Of a DNA stretch of 35,109 bases, positions 15,746 through 23,276 are shown one piece after another (positions within the stretch are counted from its first letter, which is position 1; the number at the start of each line of letters is the position of its first letter). The stretch covers positions 10,244 to 45,352 of the forward strand of contig JAVHYA010000034.1 of assembly GCA_031119395.1 (NCBI GenBank), given 5' to 3'. The notes below the pieces were generated by a model. That model ran no database searches. It was not told where the DNA came from and saw nothing but the letters and a program-made list of their open reading frames with translations. Origin of the DNA: Pseudomonadota bacterium (GTDB lineage: Bacteria; Pseudomonadota; Gammaproteobacteria; Burkholderiales; Burkholderiaceae_C). The position numbers were made by a program, and so were the translations under genes.

Positions 15746-16713
15746 CACAGGCCCTCCTGGCGCGGCGCGTCGGCACCCGGCACCGCCTTGCGCTTGAGCA
15801 GGCTGGCCAGGCCGTCGGGCAGGAACATCAGCGCCAGGATCATCGCCACGCCGTAGAGCGCGCGCTGGAACTGGTCGAAGCCGATGTAGGTGAGGAACTG
15901 CGGCGCGCCGATCACGAAGATCGCGCCCAGCACCGAGCCCATGATCGAGCCCAGGCCGCCCACGATCACCATGGACACGAAGCTGATCGACACCATGATG
16001 TTGAACAGGGACGGGTCGATGAAGCGCACCAGCGGTGCGTACAGCGCGCCCGACAGGCCGGTGTAGAAGGCGCAGACGCCGAAGGCGACGAGCTTCAGCC
16101 CGGTGGTGTTCAGGCCCAGCGCGCGGGCCGCCGTCTCGCTGCCCTTGACGGCCAGGAAGCCGCGGCCGAAGCGGCTTTGCGACAGGTTGCGCGCCAGCCA
16201 CAGCGCGATGCCCAGCACCGCCGCCACGAAGAGGTGGTAGGCACGCTCGTCCAGCGCGATGCCGAACAGCGCCGGCCCCGGCGCGCCCATGCCGTTCTCG
16301 CCGCCGGACAGCTCGCCGCCCGACTTGGCGATCTCCACCGAGATCATCACGAAGCCCAGCGTCGCGATCGCCAGGAACACCTCTTCCAGCCGCAGCACCG
16401 GCAGCGCCAGCACCACGCCGACCACGGTGGCGATCGAGGCGGCGATGACCATGGCCAGCACCAGCGGCACGCCGAAATGGCTGGTCAGGATGGCGGTGCC
16501 ATAGGCGCCGATGCCGAAGAACACGGCCCCCGCCATCGAGATGAGGTTGGTGTAGCCGGTGAGGATGTTGGTGCCGAAGGAGGCGAGGGTGTAGATCAGC
16601 ACCAGCGTGACGATGTACAGCACGTAGCCGCCCGGCAGCAGCGGGGCCAGCACGAACAGCAGCACGAAGACCAGCGGCGCCAGCCAGGGGCGGGAATCGA
16701 GGATTCGGGTCAT
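15745..16713 (-). CDS. ABC transporter permease, LivM type
   Basis: A 322-residue inner-membrane permease of the HAAT family with about nine to ten hydrophobic helices. Family segments include LIYTLASFGTNILTGYTNLISMAGAVFFGIGAYG near the N-terminus, KGSETAARALGLNTTGLKL in the cytosolic coupling loop, and SFVSMVIVGGLGSIMGSVLGA near the C-terminus. The ATG at 16713 follows the livH-like stop by nine bases. Together with the LivH-like subunit it forms the transmembrane channel. Substrate specificity lies mainly in the binding protein. Confidence 0.92.
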   Translation of the reverse strand: MTRILDSRPWLAPLVFVLLFVLAPLLPGGYVLYIVTLVLIYTLASFGTNILTGYTNLISMAGAVFFGIGAYGTAILTSHFGVPLVLAMVIAASIATVVGVVLALPVLRLEEVFLAIATLGFVMISVEIAKSGGELSGGENGMGAPGPALFGIALDERAYHLFVAAVLGIALWLARNLSQSRFGRGFLAVKGSETAARALGLNTTGLKLVAFGVCAFYTGLSGALYAPLVRFIDPSLFNIMVSISFVSMVIVGGLGSIMGSVLGAIFVIGAPQFLTYIGFDQFQRALYGVAMILALMFLPDGLASLLKRKAVPGADAPRQEGL

Positions 16714-16722
16714 GCGGGGCCT

Positions 16723-17586
16723 TCAGACTTTCTTGACCTGCTTGCGGGCCAGCAGGCCGTGGGGCCGCAGGATCAGGATGGCCAGCATCACGATGAAGGG
16801 CACCGCGTCCTTCCAGGCCGAGGACAGGTAGGCGCCGGTGAGGTTGGAGCTCACGCCGATGATCACGCCGCCCAGCAGCGCACCGGGCATGCTGCCGATG
16901 CCGCCGAGCACCGCCGCCGCGAAGGCGAAGTGCAGGGCGTGCTGCATCATCGAGAAGTGCACGAAGGTCAGCGGCGCGATCAGCAGGCCCGCGGCGGCCG
17001 CGATGACGTGCGACAGCGCCCAGGCCAGCGCGTAGATGCGCTTGATCGGGATGCCCATGAGACGGGCGGCCACGGGGTTCTCCATCGTCGCCTGCATCGC
17101 GATGCCCAGGCGCGTGAAGCGGAAGAAGGCGAACAGCACCGCGGCCAGCGTGGCGCACACGCCGACGATGCCCAGGTCGATGCCCGACACCACGACGCCG
17201 CCGATGTCCAGGGGGGCGCTCGGGAAGATGCTCGGCAACTCCTGCGTGTCCTTGCCCCAGATCCAGATGGCCAGGTCGCCGAAGATCAGGAACAGGCCCA
17301 GCGTGCAGATGGCCGAGGACAGCAGCGCCTTGCCGATGAAGCGCCGGATGATGAAGCGCTCGATCAGCATGCCCAGCACCGCGCCGAACACCAGCACCAG
17401 CGGCACGACGGCCCACATGGGCAGGCCCACGCGCAGCAGGGTGCACGCCATGAAGGCGGAGAGCATGGCCGCCTCGCCGTGCGCGAAGTTGAGGATGCCC
17501 GTTGCCTTGAACACCATGACGATGCCCAGGGCGATGAGCCCGTAGATGGCGCCCAGGGCGACGCCGCTGACGATCATCTGCAGCAT
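16723..17586 (-). CDS. ABC transporter permease, LivH type
   Basis: A 287-residue permease with the typical LivH opening MLQMIVSGVALGAIYGLIALGIVMVFKATGILNFAHGE, the coupling-loop region RLGIAMQATMENPVAARLMGI, and FAFAAAVLGGIGSMPGALLGG. It starts seven bases after the stop of the small hydro-lyase subunit. It is therefore embedded in a catabolic operon and not next to amino-acid genes, which argues that the transporter takes up the substrate of the encoded enzymes. Confidence 0.92.
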   Translation of the reverse strand: MLQMIVSGVALGAIYGLIALGIVMVFKATGILNFAHGEAAMLSAFMACTLLRVGLPMWAVVPLVLVFGAVLGMLIERFIIRRFIGKALLSSAICTLGLFLIFGDLAIWIWGKDTQELPSIFPSAPLDIGGVVVSGIDLGIVGVCATLAAVLFAFFRFTRLGIAMQATMENPVAARLMGIPIKRIYALAWALSHVIAAAAGLLIAPLTFVHFSMMQHALHFAFAAAVLGGIGSMPGALLGGVIIGVSSNLTGAYLSSAWKDAVPFIVMLAILILRPHGLLARKQVKKV

Positions 17587-17593
17587 GCGCGCC

Positions 17594-18124
17594 TCAGCTC
17601 GCCGTCGGCGCCGGTTCGCGACCGAGCCGGGCCTTCAGATAGGGGATGAACCCGCCCGCCTCCAGCGTGCCGCGCTCCACCGACGACAACGGCTCGAAAG
17701 GCAGCGTGGTGCCGCGGGTGAGGTTGGAGACGGTGCTCGCCGCCCAGTCCACGCGCAACTCGTCCCAGCGCTCGGTGGCCTCGCGGATGCCGGGGCAGGT
17801 CACGAGCGGGAAGCCCATGCTGATCTCGCCGCGGAAGAAGCCCGGCGAGAACGATTCGGCGATGACGCCGGCCACGCCCAGGTGCCGCATGGCACGCATG
17901 GCGGGGTAGTGCGGGTGCCCGTAGCCGAAGTTGTGGCCGCCGACCAGCAGGTCGCCCTTCTTCACCGACCGGGCGAAGTCGGGGTCGTAGCTGGACATCG
18001 TGACGGCCGCCAGCTCGTGGATGTCGGTGATCTTGATGTTCTTGATGCCGACGATGAGATCGATGTCGAAGTCGTCCTCGGTGAAGATCCAGGCCGCGCG
18101 GCCATGCAGGTTGGGCAGGCTCAT
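17594..18124 (-). CDS. Aconitase-superfamily small (swivel) subunit, LeuD-like, with altered active site
   Basis: This 176-residue protein has the LeuD/aconitase domain-4 fold: HGRAAWIFTEDDFDIDLIVG at the start, then GDLLVGGHNFGYG (residues ~58-69) and GVAGVIAESFSPGFFRGEISMGFPLV. In LeuD and aconitase the NFGCG loop continues Ser-Ser-Arg-Glu-His, supplying the catalytic Ser and a substrate-binding Arg. Here NFGYG is followed by His70-Pro71-His72-Tyr73-Pro74, so that motif is absent although the surrounding fold is intact. The reading frame is unbroken and coupled (atga) to the large subunit, so decay is unlikely. I infer a hydratase/dehydratase of changed chemistry or substrate; leucine biosynthesis is improbable. 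Confidence 0.85.
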   Translation of the reverse strand: MSLPNLHGRAAWIFTEDDFDIDLIVGIKNIKITDIHELAAVTMSSYDPDFARSVKKGDLLVGGHNFGYGHPHYPAMRAMRHLGVAGVIAESFSPGFFRGEISMGFPLVTCPGIREATERWDELRVDWAASTVSNLTRGTTLPFEPLSSVERGTLEAGGFIPYLKARLGREPAPTAS

Positions 18125-19395
18125 GCGGGGCTCCGTTCGGCCAGGTAGGGACGCGGGTCGGCGATGCGGCCCTCCAGGGCCGATGCGGCGACGACCGCGG
18201 CGTTGCAGATGAAGATCTCGGAATCGGCACTGCCCATGCGGCCGGGGGTGTTCAGCGTGCCGGTGGAGACGGCGCGCTGGCCGTCGGTCATGGTGGCGAT
18301 GCGGCCGTAGCAGTAGTCGCAGCTGGACGAGCTGATGAACGCGCCGGCATCGACCAGCGTGGCGATCAGCCCCTCCTTGGCCGCCTGCGACATGATGGCC
18401 TGCGAGGTCGGCACCACGTGCAGCTGGAAGCCCGGCTTGATGCGCCTGCCCTGCAGCACCTGGGCGGCAGCGCGCAGGTCTTCCAGGCGCCCGCTGGCGC
18501 AGGAGCCCAGGTAGCCCGTGTGCACCTCGAGCCCGGCGTACTCGGTGAGGTCGCGGGTGTTCGACGGGCTCGGCGGTGCGACCACGATGGGGGTCAGTTC
18601 GCTCACGTCGATGCTCACTTCGCGGGCATAGACCGCATCCGCGTCCGGGTAGACCGGGTCGAGCTGGATCTTGGCGATGTCGCGGGTGTAGGCCAGCGTC
18701 TTCTCGTCCGGCGCGATCAGCATGGTCGTGGCACCGAGGAACATGGCCTGGCCGCAGATGGTCTGGCGGCCCTCGATGCTCATGGCGTCGATGACCGGAC
18801 CGCACAGCTCCACCACCTTGAAGCGGCAGGATGCGGGCCCCAGCACCCGCACCATGTGGTGGAACACGTCGCGCGCCATCACGCCCGGCTGCAGCGTCCC
18901 GGTCAACTCGATCCGGACGGTGGCCGGAACCGTGAGGGCCATCTTCTCGGTCACGAAGGTCTCGAGCACCCCCTTGCGCGCGCCGAAGGCGAAGGTGCCG
19001 AAGGCGCCCAGCTGGCTCACGTGGCCGTCGAAGTGGACGGCGAAGGCGCCGGGCGTCGCATAGCCCAGTTCGGCCGACACCTGGTGGCCGATGCCCTCGC
19101 GCTCGTGCACCGGCACGCCCTGTGCGGCGCCCCAGGCGCGCGTGACCTTGTGCAGTTCCTCTTCCTTCGGCGCGGTGGCAGGGACCATGTGGTCGATGAA
19201 GAGCACGAAGCGCTCGGGACTCGTGACCTTGTCGACGCCGAACTCCTCGCGCGCTTCCTTGAAGAACACGTCGGTGTAGCCGGGGAAGTCGTAGGCGATC
19301 ACGAAATCGGGCCGCGCCAGGATCTCGTCGCCGGCGTTCACGGCGGGGAGCCCGGCCGCTCGGGCCAGGATCTTTTCGGTCATCGTGTGGGGCAT
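18121..19395 (-). CDS. Aconitase-superfamily large subunit, LeuC-like, Fe-S hydro-lyase
   Basis: A 424-residue catalytic subunit. The three [4Fe-4S] cysteines are present: Cys299 in GSCASGRLEDL, and Cys359 and Cys362 in SSCDYCYG. Asp68-His69 (FIDHMV) matches the Asp-His pair of the family. The usual Asp-Ser-His-Thr motif is Asp123-Gly124-His125-Val126, so the Ser is missing, and the NRNFEGRQG-type segment reads TLNTPGRMG. The start ATG at 19395 has aaggag nine bases upstream and a promoter behind it; an earlier in-frame ATG at 19422 falls inside that promoter. First gene of the eight-gene operon. The family hydrates or dehydrates 2- or 3-hydroxy acids through an Fe-S Lewis acid; the specific acid is unknown. 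Confidence 0.87.
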   Translation of the reverse strand: MPHTMTEKILARAAGLPAVNAGDEILARPDFVIAYDFPGYTDVFFKEAREEFGVDKVTSPERFVLFIDHMVPATAPKEEELHKVTRAWGAAQGVPVHEREGIGHQVSAELGYATPGAFAVHFDGHVSQLGAFGTFAFGARKGVLETFVTEKMALTVPATVRIELTGTLQPGVMARDVFHHMVRVLGPASCRFKVVELCGPVIDAMSIEGRQTICGQAMFLGATTMLIAPDEKTLAYTRDIAKIQLDPVYPDADAVYAREVSIDVSELTPIVVAPPSPSNTRDLTEYAGLEVHTGYLGSCASGRLEDLRAAAQVLQGRRIKPGFQLHVVPTSQAIMSQAAKEGLIATLVDAGAFISSSSCDYCYGRIATMTDGQRAVSTGTLNTPGRMGSADSEIFICNAAVVAASALEGRIADPRPYLAERSPA

Positions 19396-19534
19396 CGAAG
19401 CTCCTTGTCTCAATATCCACAATGCGGCGGTTGCTCAACCGCGGCCTGCCTGGATTACAAGGTGTGGCGCGATCGCCACCCGAGGTGGTAAACCCTATGT
19501 TGCCCACGATGTGGATGCAAATTACAAAGGGGCC
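19396..19534. promoter_or_regulatory. Divergent control region between the hydro-lyase operon and the IclR gene
   Basis: On the minus strand, TTGAGC (19438-19433) and TATTGA (19415-19410) are separated by 17 bases and precede aaggag and the ATG at 19395: a good housekeeping promoter. A perfect inverted repeat gcggttg-ct-caaccgc (19427-19442) covers the -35 box. A second, gtggcg-cgat-cgccac, lies at 19464-19479. Direct repeats attacaa occur at 19454 and 19522. IclR regulators usually bind such divergent regions, so these are candidate operators; the first would block RNA polymerase. Confidence 0.6.
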
Positions 19535-20407
19535 ATGAATGAACAACGAGAAGAAGTCGCCTCGGGGACAAATGAATCGCCACAAGGTGGAAATCCCAGG
19601 ACCGGCACGCAGAGCATCGAGCGCGTCGTGAACATGCTCCGCGTGGTGGCGTCACGCGGCCGGCACGGCATGCGCATCGGCGAGGTGGCGGCCACCAGCG
19701 GGCTGCCGCAGTCCACCTGTTTCCGCATGCTGCAGCGGCTGGAAATCGAGGGCCTGGTGGATCGCGACGCGCGCACGCGCAAGTACTTCCTCGGCCCGCT
19801 GCTGCACGAGCTGGGGCTGCTCGCACGCCCGCGGTACCGCCTCAGCGAGCTGTGCGACGGTGCGCTGCACCGGCTGGCCGAGATCACCCAGGACACGATT
19901 TACCTCAGCGAGCGCAGCGGCCTCGAGGCCGTGTGCACCAACCGCGCGCTGGGCGACTACCCGATCAAGGCGCTGCCGCTGGACATCGGCATCCGCCGGC
20001 CGCTGGGCGTGGGCGCCGGCGGGCTGGCGATGCTGTGCGCCATGCCGGACGCCGAGGCCGAGGCGGTGATCCAGGCCAACGGACACCGCTACGAGAAGTT
20101 CGCCTCGTTCAGCGCCGACTTCCTGCGCGAGGCCGTGGCCGCGGGTCGGCGCCAGGGCTATTCCTTCCTCGACAGCGTGGTGACGCCGGGGACGGCGGCG
20201 ATGGGGGTGGCCTTCCCCGTGGACAACCCCGTGGCGGCGATCAGCGTGGCGGCGATCTCGGGCCGGCTGGAGGCCGCGCGGCGCGAGGAGATCGCCCGCG
20301 AGATGCACCATCAGGTGCGGCGCATTTCCGCCGCCATCAGCAACGCGGCGCTGGTGCCTGCCGACGCGCGGGCCGAGCCGGCGGGCCTCGACGCGGACGA
20401 GGACTGA
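19535..20407 (+). CDS. IclR family transcriptional regulator
   Basis: A 290-residue regulator. A winged helix-turn-helix occupies residues ~25-85 (SIERVVNMLRVVASRG...MRIGEVAATSGLPQSTCFRMLQRLEIEGLVDR). The C-terminal ~180 residues are the IclR effector-binding GAF-like domain, including PLGVGAGGLAMLCA and a GYSFLDSVVTPGTAAMGVAFPV stretch. The ATG at 19535 follows aaagggg. IclR proteins typically sense a pathway intermediate and control a divergent catabolic operon, which is the arrangement here. A further 27-residue hydrophilic N-terminal extension is Gln/Glu/Ser-rich. The effector is likely the imported acid or a product of it; inference from position only. Confidence 0.93.
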   Translation: MNEQREEVASGTNESPQGGNPRTGTQSIERVVNMLRVVASRGRHGMRIGEVAATSGLPQSTCFRMLQRLEIEGLVDRDARTRKYFLGPLLHELGLLARPRYRLSELCDGALHRLAEITQDTIYLSERSGLEAVCTNRALGDYPIKALPLDIGIRRPLGVGAGGLAMLCAMPDAEAEAVIQANGHRYEKFASFSADFLREAVAAGRRQGYSFLDSVVTPGTAAMGVAFPVDNPVAAISVAAISGRLEAARREEIAREMHHQVRRISAAISNAALVPADARAEPAGLDADED

Positions 20408-20429
20408 GCCGGCGCGCGCGGCGCCGGCT
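20407..20429. terminator. GC hairpin between convergent iclR and alcohol dehydrogenase genes
   Basis: A perfect nine-base stem, agccggcgc (20407-20415) and gcgccggct (20421-20429), with a five-base loop begins in the iclR stop codon and ends six bases before the stop of the convergent gene. There is no T run on either strand, so it may be a Rho-assisted or processing hairpin and not a classic intrinsic terminator. Confidence 0.45.
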
Positions 20430-20434
20430 GCGCC

Positions 20435-21571
20435 TCACATCGAGCTTTCCAGCATCTCGCGGTAGTCGTCGCGGGTCGCCAGCCGCGGATTGGTCTTGTG
20501 GCAGTGGTCGGCCATCGCGCCGTCGATGATCCTGTCGAACATCGCGGGCGTCACGCCGACTTCGGCCAGGCCCTTGGGCAGGCCCAGGCGGGCGTTCATG
20601 TCGCGGATGGCTTCGCCGATGTCGCCCGGCTGGTCCAGGTGCATCGCGCGGGCCATGCGCTGCAGGCGCAGGTCCTTCTGCACCGACTCGGCGCCCGCGT
20701 TGAAGCGCACCACCGCCGGCAGGAAGAGGGCGTTGAGGGTGCCGTGGTGCAGGCGCGGATCGACGCCGCCCAGGCTGTGGCTCAGGCTGTGCACGCAGCC
20801 CAGGCCCTTCTGGAAGGCCATGGCGCCCTGCATGCTGGCGCTCATCAGGTTCAGCCTCGCCTCGCGGTCGCTGCCGTCCTTCGTCGCGCGTTCGATGTGG
20901 CCCCAGGCACGCTCCAGGCCGTCGAGCGCGATGCCGTCGGCCGGCGGGTTGAAGGCGGCTGCCATGAAGGTCTCCATGCAGTGCGCGATGGCGTCCATGC
21001 CGGTGGCGGCCGTGAGCTTGGGGGGCAGGCCCAGCGTGAGTTCCGGGTCGCAGATGGCCGCCTTGGGCATGAGGAACCAGCTGTGGAAGCCCAGCTTGCG
21101 GTGGTCGTCGACGATGACGATGGCGCCGCGGGCCACCTCGCTGCCGGTACCGGCCGTGGTGGGCACGGCGATGAGCGGGGCGACGGCGTCGGTGATCTTC
21201 GGCGAGCCGCCCTCGATGGTGGCGTAGGTCTTGAGCGGCCCGTCGTGCGTGGCCGCGATCGCCACGCCCTTGGCGCAGTCGATGGCCGAGCCGCCGCCGA
21301 CGGCGATCAGCCCGTTGCAGTGACCGCTGCGGTAGAGCGCGACGGCGGCGCGCACGGCCGCCTCGGTGGGATTGGAGGGCGTGTCGTCGAACACGGTGCA
21401 CTCGAGGTCGCCGAGCGCATCGAGCGCCTTCTGCAGGATGCCTGCGGCGCGCACGCCCTTGTCGGTCACGACCAGCGGCCGCGTGATGCCGATGCGCACG
21501 CATTCGTCGGCCAGAAGGCGGACGGCGCCGAAATCGAACTGGATCTGTGTGAGGTATTGGATCAGGGCCAT
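20435..21571 (-). CDS. Iron-containing alcohol dehydrogenase (group III)
   Basis: A 378-residue NAD(P)-dependent dehydrogenase. The nucleotide-binding GGGSAIDCAKG motif and GTGSEVAR loop lie in the N-terminal half. Metal ligands are visible as the Asp and His in GMDAIAHCMETF, a His in HSLSHSLGG and a His in LHHGTLNA. The family interconverts alcohols and aldehydes or semialdehydes (butanol, 1,3-propanediol, 4-hydroxybutyrate). It is convergent with iclR, 27 bases apart, and has its own upstream region, so it is not in the hydro-lyase operon. A link to that pathway, for example reducing or oxidising a semialdehyde product, is possible but rests only on adjacency. Confidence 0.92.
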   Translation of the reverse strand: MALIQYLTQIQFDFGAVRLLADECVRIGITRPLVVTDKGVRAAGILQKALDALGDLECTVFDDTPSNPTEAAVRAAVALYRSGHCNGLIAVGGGSAIDCAKGVAIAATHDGPLKTYATIEGGSPKITDAVAPLIAVPTTAGTGSEVARGAIVIVDDHRKLGFHSWFLMPKAAICDPELTLGLPPKLTAATGMDAIAHCMETFMAAAFNPPADGIALDGLERAWGHIERATKDGSDREARLNLMSASMQGAMAFQKGLGCVHSLSHSLGGVDPRLHHGTLNALFLPAVVRFNAGAESVQKDLRLQRMARAMHLDQPGDIGEAIRDMNARLGLPKGLAEVGVTPAMFDRIIDGAMADHCHKTNPRLATRDDYREMLESSM

Positions 21572-21671
21572 GGGTCTCCTTCGTGTTCAGGGGTGGCAAC
21601 ACCCGTGCCGCACGTTAGCATCGCCCGCAAGGCCTTGCGGCACAACCCGGTCGAGCGAGAGACACAGGAGC

Positions 21672-22124
21672 ATGAACAGACGACAACGCGCCGCCCGCCG
21701 GGCCACCCTCGCGCCGGCGACTGCACTGTGCGCGGGCACGGCAGGGGCCGAGTGCCCGAGCGACGACCAGGTGGCCGCGCTCGACCGGGCGATCCAGGCC
21801 CGCCCCCCCGCACCCACGCCCACCGGCCTGAGCGCCGCCGACGGCGCCGGCCTCACCGCGATCAACGCCGTCGTGTGGCTGGCGCAGGCGCTGGCCAAGG
21901 ACGGCCTGGCCCTGCAGCCCGTGCAGCTCGTCAGCCTGGGCTCCTTCACGCCGCTGGCGCCGCCTTCCGACGGCCTCACCGTGCCGGCCACCTGCCATGG
22001 ACGGCCCGGCGCGCAGCCGGTGATGGTGAGCTTCCACAGGCCGGATCGGCCCACCGGTTGCGCCATCGGGCCACAGACCGACGAGGCGCGGCAGGTCGCC
22101 TGCTACGGGCCGTTCATCCGTTGA
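21672..22124 (+). CDS. Short secreted hydratase-like protein, probably internally deleted
   Basis: A 150-residue protein with an apparent signal peptide (MNRRQRAARRATLAPATALCAGTAGA) followed by ECPSDDQVAALDRAIQARPP. The second half, INAVVWLAQALAKDGLALQPVQLVSLGSFTPL, resembles the C-terminal part of 2-keto-4-pentenoate hydratase/fumarylacetoacetase-like proteins. Secreted members of that group that I remember are about 270 residues with ~110 more between these two parts, including the metal-binding Glu residues. Here GLSAADGAGLTAINAV joins them directly in frame. I therefore suspect an in-frame internal deletion; a true short family is the alternative. Its tga overlaps a ttg start for the next gene. 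The ggag sits only one base from the ATG, which is too close for a normal ribosome site. Confidence 0.6.
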   Translation: MNRRQRAARRATLAPATALCAGTAGAECPSDDQVAALDRAIQARPPAPTPTGLSAADGAGLTAINAVVWLAQALAKDGLALQPVQLVSLGSFTPLAPPSDGLTVPATCHGRPGAQPVMVSFHRPDRPTGCAIGPQTDEARQVACYGPFIR

Positions 22125-23077
22125 CGGCCTCCGCCCCGGCAGCCCACGGCCTCACGCCGCGCATGGCGGGCGTGGTGGAGCGCATGGCGCGCGCCGGCCA
22201 GCCACCGCTCGATGCCATGACGCCCGCGGCGGCGAAGGCGGCCTACGAGAAGGGCGCCGGCGTGCTGGAGGTGCCCAAGCCGGCGCTCGGGCGCGTCGAC
22301 GACTTCGTCGTTCCCGCCCGAGACGGCGCCGCGCTGCCGGCGCGGCTCTACGCACCGTCGCACGCCGAACTGCCGGTGCTGATGTACTTCCACGGCGGCG
22401 GCTTCACGGTCGGCAGCATCGCCACGCACGACACGCTGTGCCGCGTGCTGGCGTCCGAAGCCGGTTGCGCGGTCGTCTCGCTCGACTACCGGCTGGCACC
22501 GGCCCACCGCTTTCCGACCGCCGTGAACGATGCGTGGGATGCCGTGCGGTTCCTGCAGCGCGAGGGTGCGCCGCGCTTGGGCCTGGACACCGGCCGCCTC
22601 GCCCTCGGCGGCGACAGCGCGGGCGGCACCCTGGCGGCCGTGTGCGCCATCCTGGCGCGCGACGCGGGCGTGCCGGTCGCGCTGCAGATGCTGTTCTACC
22701 CCGGCACCGGTGCGCGGCAGGACACCGATTCGTACCGCCGCTTTGCCGACGGCCCGGTGCTCACCGCCTCGCTGGTGCGCTGGTTCTTCTCGCACTACAT
22801 CGACGACGCAGAGCGCGAGGACTGGCGCTTCGCGCCGCTCAACGCCGAGGACGTGGAGGGTGTCGCTCCGGCCTGGATCGGCCTGGCGGAGTGCGACCCG
22901 GCCGTCGACGACGGGGTGGCCTACGCCGACAAGCTGCGCCTGGCCGGCGTGCCGGTCGATCTGGAGATCTACCGCGGCGTGGTGCACGAGTTCCTCAAGA
23001 TGGGCCGCGCCATTCCCGAGGCGCGCACGGCGCAGGCCGACGCGGCACGGGCGCTGCGCGAGGCCTTCGGCCGCTGA
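22121..23077 (+). CDS. Alpha/beta hydrolase, hormone-sensitive lipase (HSL) family
   Basis: A 318-residue carboxylesterase of the HSL/acetyl-esterase type. The oxyanion-hole motif HGGG is at residues 91-94 (MYFHGGGFTVGS), the nucleophile elbow GDSAGG carries Ser166, the acid is in AECDPAVDD, and the catalytic His is in VVHEFLKMG. YRLAPAHRFPTA is also typical. I use the TTG at 22121, which overlaps the previous stop (ttga) and gives a complete N-terminal cap helix (GLTPRMAGVVERMARAG). An ATG at 22163 is the alternative and would drop 14 residues. No signal peptide, so probably cytosolic. It acts on short-chain esters in the family; the substrate is unknown. Confidence 0.88.
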   Translation: MTASAPAAHGLTPRMAGVVERMARAGQPPLDAMTPAAAKAAYEKGAGVLEVPKPALGRVDDFVVPARDGAALPARLYAPSHAELPVLMYFHGGGFTVGSIATHDTLCRVLASEAGCAVVSLDYRLAPAHRFPTAVNDAWDAVRFLQREGAPRLGLDTGRLALGGDSAGGTLAAVCAILARDAGVPVALQMLFYPGTGARQDTDSYRRFADGPVLTASLVRWFFSHYIDDAEREDWRFAPLNAEDVEGVAPAWIGLAECDPAVDDGVAYADKLRLAGVPVDLEIYRGVVHEFLKMGRAIPEARTAQADAARALREAFGR

Positions 23078-23086
23078 ACGGCGGCT

Positions 23087-23165
23087 GGCTGCTCTCGATG
23101 GCATGGCAGCCCGCGCCCGGCCGGCGGGCGTTGCGGGCCGGTCCGATCCGGAAATTCCAGGGAAG
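23087..23165 (+). repeat. Degraded copy of the intergenic palindromic repeat, copy 4
   Basis: ggctgctctcgatggcatgg stands where intact copies have gctat...atagctgc, followed by cgcccg (23114-23119) and cgggcg (23125-23130), then gttgcgggccggtccgatccgg, parallel to the gttgcaggccgatttggcct tail of copy 5. The order is kept but the first arms have decayed. It fills the space between the hydrolase and the thioesterase fusion. Confidence 0.5.
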
Positions 23166-23276
23166 GCCGTGCCGCCGCGCGGGCTGACGCGCACGCGCCA
23201 ACCGCCGTGCTGCACGCGGGCTATCCTCGCCCGGCTTCCCACCGAACCCGAGACAAGACGCCAGAAAGGTCCCGCC

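Noticed and set aside
12931-17586. Classical leucine/isoleucine/valine transporter
   Set aside because: The subunit types match, but HAAT-family transporters import many substrates and the operon context is catabolic for an acid, so the liv gene symbols were not assigned.
17594-19395. Leucine biosynthesis (leuCD) as the role of the aconitase-like pair
   Set aside because: No leuA or leuB nearby; the pair is in one operon with a transporter and a lyase under IclR; the SSRE loop is absent.
21366-21671. Longer upstream start for the hydratase-like gene
   Set aside because: It would run antisense into the alcohol dehydrogenase gene and lose the signal peptide position; the ATG at 21672 is the only sensible start.
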